Shown here piece by piece: positions 61,771 through 64,000 of a stretch of DNA of 64,000 nucleotides. This DNA comes from Candidatus Manganitrophus noduliformans. Its GTDB lineage: Bacteria; Nitrospirota; Nitrospiria; SBBL01; Manganitrophaceae. Numbering within the stretch: position 1 is the stretch's first letter; the number at the start of each line of letters is the position of its first letter. Where the stretch lies: assembly GCF_012184425.1 (NCBI RefSeq), contig NZ_VTOW01000002.1, positions 310,001 through 374,000 on the forward strand. The letters run 5' to 3'. Under the pieces are notes generated by a model. It saw only the letters and a program-made list of their open reading frames with translations, made no database searches and had not been told where the DNA came from. A program made the translations under genes and the position numbers.

Positions 61771-62607
61771 TTATGGATAGGGTTCATTCACCTTGAGGAG
61801 CGCCCCCGGATCGAATCCTCCCCCCCGCTCGAATTCGTACATCGAATACTCTTCCGGAGAGATCTCTTTTTCCAAAAGACGAATGCCCCGAAAGACCCGC
61901 TCCTCCATCTGGGCCAGTGAGACCACTCCGATCGCAACCGGCATGAACTCTTCGCTCTCTTTGTGAATCAGCATGATGTAGGGGACCGCGCGGACGTGAA
62001 ACATCTCCGCGAGAGAGGAATTCCTGGAGATATCGACCGCTCTGACCTGCCAGCGGTATTTCGAAACGAAAAAGTTCAAGATCTCGCTTTGCTCCGAGCA
62101 GTACCCGCAGGAAGGAGAGTAAAAGTAGACGAGCGCAAAGCGCTCTTTTGCCTGGTTGATCTTGGAGGCAAGCTCCTCCGATTGCCGCCGGACCTTGGCC
62201 AGCTTCCCGGGGATCGCGTTGGGAAAGTCCTTCTCCAGGGAGAGCTCCGGAAATTTCTGAATCACGGCCGCGGCGACATTGGCGAAGGCCAGCGCTTTTC
62301 GTCTCGCGATATCCTGAACGATGTAGTACTCCCTTACATTCTCGATCGTGGGGGCCATCACCGCCTTCTTCTGAAACGCCATCAAGAGCGCCTGAAAATC
62401 GTCCGGATGCATATTCCAGAGCTCCCCGGGCGTATGCTCGGAGAGGGAGGGAAGCCTCCGCGTATCCTGTCTCTCTTGCGTCTCTTGAGGCTCCTTCTCG
62501 TACCACCACCATCCGTGCTTGGACGCTTCCGGTGGAAGCTCCGCGGCATGAACAGAGGCCGTCAGGAACAACACGCTAAAAAATGGGATGAGCGATCGCG
62601 ATAACAT
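61771..62607 (-). CDS. traF: Conjugative transfer protein TraF, thioredoxin-like
   Basis: 278 residues. A signal peptide ends SVHA (about residue 20). HGWWWYEKEP (31-40) is the TraF hallmark. The C-terminal half has a thioredoxin fold with an intact redox pair C167-G-Y-C170 (YFYSPSCGYCSEQS), which the F TraF has lost. It may therefore act as a real disulfide oxidoreductase for TraH and other cysteine-rich transfer proteins. It overlaps the peptidase gene by 32 bases. Confidence 0.92.
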   Translation of the reverse strand: MLSRSLIPFFSVLFLTASVHAAELPPEASKHGWWWYEKEPQETQERQDTRRLPSLSEHTPGELWNMHPDDFQALLMAFQKKAVMAPTIENVREYYIVQDIARRKALAFANVAAAVIQKFPELSLEKDFPNAIPGKLAKVRRQSEELASKINQAKERFALVYFYSPSCGYCSEQSEILNFFVSKYRWQVRAVDISRNSSLAEMFHVRAVPYIMLIHKESEEFMPVAIGVVSLAQMEERVFRGIRLLEKEISPEEYSMYEFERGGGFDPGALLKVNEPYP

Positions 62608-63052
62608 CTTCTTTCCTCACAAATCCGAGATACCGTGAATCGAAACTGTCGACATGCTCCCCAAAAACAAACAGGCGGTCTTTCGGAATCTCACCCTGAA
62701 ACTCGAAGCGCTCCAGCTTCTCTCCTTTCAGCGAGTAATCTTTCGCCTGCCCCAGATAGGTGCCGTTGCAGTAGTACAACCCCTCTTTCACAATAAGAAC
62801 ATCCCCTTCTACGCAGGCGGCCTGCTTGAGGGTCCGCGTGGTCTTCGCCCCTTGCAATAATTTCGAGTGGGGCTCGAAGAGCACGTAGCTGTGACGGACG
62901 ATCTGCGCTTTGGAAGGCGATCTGTCCAGGAGATAGATTCGATGCCGCAAGGAAGGGGTGATCGTCACCGTAAAGCGCTGGGGAATCCAGGCGCCGGCCG
63001 CGAGCAGCGCCGTCATGAATATGATCAGCTTAAGGGACCAGACTTTCCGCAT
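62576..63052 (-). CDS. S26-family signal peptidase of the transfer system (TraF-RP4-like)
   Basis: 158 residues with one N-terminal anchor (LKLIIFMTALLAAGAWI). The box TPSLRHRIYLLDR has the expected catalytic Ser region, LKQAACVEGD the catalytic Lys region (usually LKRVxGxPGD), and VFGEHVDSFDSRYLGFVRKEDVI matches the GD(N)-x-x-x-SxDSRYxG box. It would process or cyclise the pilin in the periplasm. It overlaps both neighbours. Confidence 0.85.
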   Translation of the reverse strand: MRKVWSLKLIIFMTALLAAGAWIPQRFTVTITPSLRHRIYLLDRSPSKAQIVRHSYVLFEPHSKLLQGAKTTRTLKQAACVEGDVLIVKEGLYYCNGTYLGQAKDYSLKGEKLERFEFQGEIPKDRLFVFGEHVDSFDSRYLGFVRKEDVIAIAHPIF

Positions 63053-63305
63053 TACGGACGACCACCTCTCCCATTAGAACCACTTTATTCGAAGGAACCC
63101 CTGAAATCGCCTTCTCCAGTTTCTCGATCTCCTCTTTGAGCCGCTCATCCCCGATCACGCCGGAGAGATACAGTTTTTTCTGCTCCTCCATAAAACCGCG
63201 GACATCCACCGCGACGATCTTGGTGGCGAAGTATCGGTCGTAAACCAAAACCGAAAACACCGATAAAAATGCGCTGACGACGACCGTGATGACCCACTGT
63301 CTCAT
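63030..63305 (-). CDS. trbI: F-type transfer protein TrbI
   Basis: 91 residues: one N-terminal helix (VITVVVSAFLSVFSVLVYDRYF) and a periplasmic part with FMEEQKKLYLSGVIGDERLKEEIEKLEKAISGVPSNKVVLMGEVVV. This is the size and layout of TrbI of F-type systems, which affects pilus extension and retraction. It overlaps the stop of trbC (ATGA) and the start of the peptidase gene. Confidence 0.8.
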   Translation of the reverse strand: MRQWVITVVVSAFLSVFSVLVYDRYFATKIVAVDVRGFMEEQKKLYLSGVIGDERLKEEIEKLEKAISGVPSNKVVLMGEVVVRNAESLVP

Positions 63306-64000
63306 CGTTCTCTCTCCGGAGGACTTTCTTGGTGACTCAAGGCGGAAGCGGCCCTTCCTAAAGAGCGGCTTTTCGTCTCGCGACGCAGTGTTTCGAGCAG
63401 GTACTCAAGCGAGGCGTCTCCATAAAGGACATAGAACTCTTTCTCCGTCGGCGTCAGCCCTTCGCTCCGGTCCGGCTCGGCGGCGCCCGTACGAGGCGCA
63501 TAGACCACGGCCGGAACCTGCGTGATCCGGTACTTCCGAAAAAGGAGGGGATCGATCACGAAGTTCACCTGATGGGCGTCGCACCGGTCCCGAAAGACTT
63601 TGCAGTTTGCGTCCTTCACGATCACTTTCGAGACAAATTCGGTGGTGGGCCGGACATATTTCATCCCGCCGATCATCCCCCGCATCACCATCGAGATATT
63701 CGGATCGGCGAGCCTGCTCAGATCAGAGGCGTAGTTCCGGAGCGTGGTCATTGGAACGGAGGAGGAGACGAAAAGATAGATCCGCTCGTCCGGTTGAAGA
63801 TACCGACTCTCCGCCGGAGGCCCCTGCGATGGGCCTGCTCTTTGGGGGGAGTCCGCGCTTTCCCTTTCCGCCGAACCGGCACTCTGATCGCGCCGCTTTT
63901 TGAAGAGGGCCTCTTTGATCCTCTCCGTCTCGGCCTCAAGCTTCTTCTGAGACCCTTCCGAATGAAATTCCCCGGCCAGCTTACCGGCCTCGGCCTGCAT
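63302..64000 (-). CDS. trbC: F-type pilin assembly protein TrbC, 5' end at or beyond the window edge
   Basis: 232 residues visible. The thioredoxin-like TrbC domain has ERIYLFVSSSVPMTTLRNYASDLSRLADPNISMVMRGMIGGMKYVRPTTEFV (about residues 73-125), then DANCKVFRDRCDAHQVNFVIDPLLFRKYRITQVPAVVYA. The visible ATG is exactly at the window edge, with no signal peptide after it, so the real start with its signal peptide must lie upstream. The N-terminal part seen is a charged, Lys/Glu-rich linker. Confidence 0.85.
   Translation of the reverse strand: MQAEAGKLAGEFHSEGSQKKLEAETERIKEALFKKRRDQSAGSAERESADSPQRAGPSQGPPAESRYLQPDERIYLFVSSSVPMTTLRNYASDLSRLADPNISMVMRGMIGGMKYVRPTTEFVSKVIVKDANCKVFRDRCDAHQVNFVIDPLLFRKYRITQVPAVVYAPRTGAAEPDRSEGLTPTEKEFYVLYGDASLEYLLETLRRETKSRSLGRAASALSHQESPPERER

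Larger units (their letters stand above)
52918..64000. mobile_element. Part of an integrative conjugative element (F-type)
   Basis: From the 5' half of the tRNA to the window edge: integrase, small regulators, EcsC-family protein, lytic transglycosylase and F-type mating genes traG, traH, traF, S26 peptidase, trbI, trbC. The relaxase, coupling protein and the other attachment site are not in the window. The exact left boundary is inferred from the integrase position. Confidence 0.75.

Overview
The window comes from a GC-rich, Gram-negative respiratory bacterium. An outer membrane is implied by several lipoprotein signals, an AsmA-like protein and an F-type conjugation apparatus. There is no rRNA gene, so the phylum cannot be fixed. 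The gene mix (complete nuoE-N run, DUF5985 pair, DUF1622 protein, DUF421 protein, lone treY) would suit Nitrospirota or a similar deep lineage, but that is inference.

Region 1 (1-11.7 kb): respiratory complex I genes nuoE(partial)FGHIJKLMN in one operon, mostly with touching or overlapping stop/start codons. Region 2 (11.7-36.5 kb): chromosomal housekeeping and envelope genes. These are a RelE/Phd toxin-antitoxin pair, a TPR protein, an FMN reductase, a PilZ protein, a large GAF/PAS hybrid histidine kinase, maltooligosyltrehalose synthase, a ClC transporter, two DUF5985 membrane proteins with small regulators, DUF421 and MscS membrane proteins, and an AsmA/BON/Lmo0937 cluster on the minus strand. 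They are followed by a row of exported proteins: an acidic repeat protein, two paralogous OB-like lipoproteins, another lipoprotein, a DUF1622 protein and a small secreted protein. The region closes with a histidine kinase and a VapBC pair.

Region 3 (36,663-52,917) is an integrated element bounded by an exact 46-bp direct repeat. The repeat is the 3' part (from the anticodon loop to CCA) of an intact tRNA-Arg(CCT) gene at 52,873-52,949. The element carries a tyrosine integrase at the tRNA end, a second XerD-like recombinase near the other end, a DnaB-N/RepA-type helicase, a small-terminase-like protein and a short tail module (tail assembly chaperone, tape measure, hub-like protein, fibre-like protein). 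I see no large terminase, portal, capsid, protease or lysis gene. It is either a decayed prophage or a phage satellite that carries tail rather than head genes. Matching pairs of an 8-bp motif spaced 11 bp lie inside both ends and look like integrase arm sites.

Region 4 (52.95-64 kb, continuing past the window) is part of an integrative conjugative element. A second integrase, homologous to the first and convergent with it, ends 4 bp from the 5' end of the tRNA. Behind it come small regulators, an EcsC-family protein, a lytic transglycosylase and F-type transfer genes traG, traH, traF, an S26 peptidase, trbI and trbC. The two elements therefore sit back to back on one tRNA gene and appear to form a tandem island. 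Four genes too short for a usual ORF threshold are added: 29,324-29,482; 39,199-39,372; 40,432-40,527 (weak); and 46,482-46,640.
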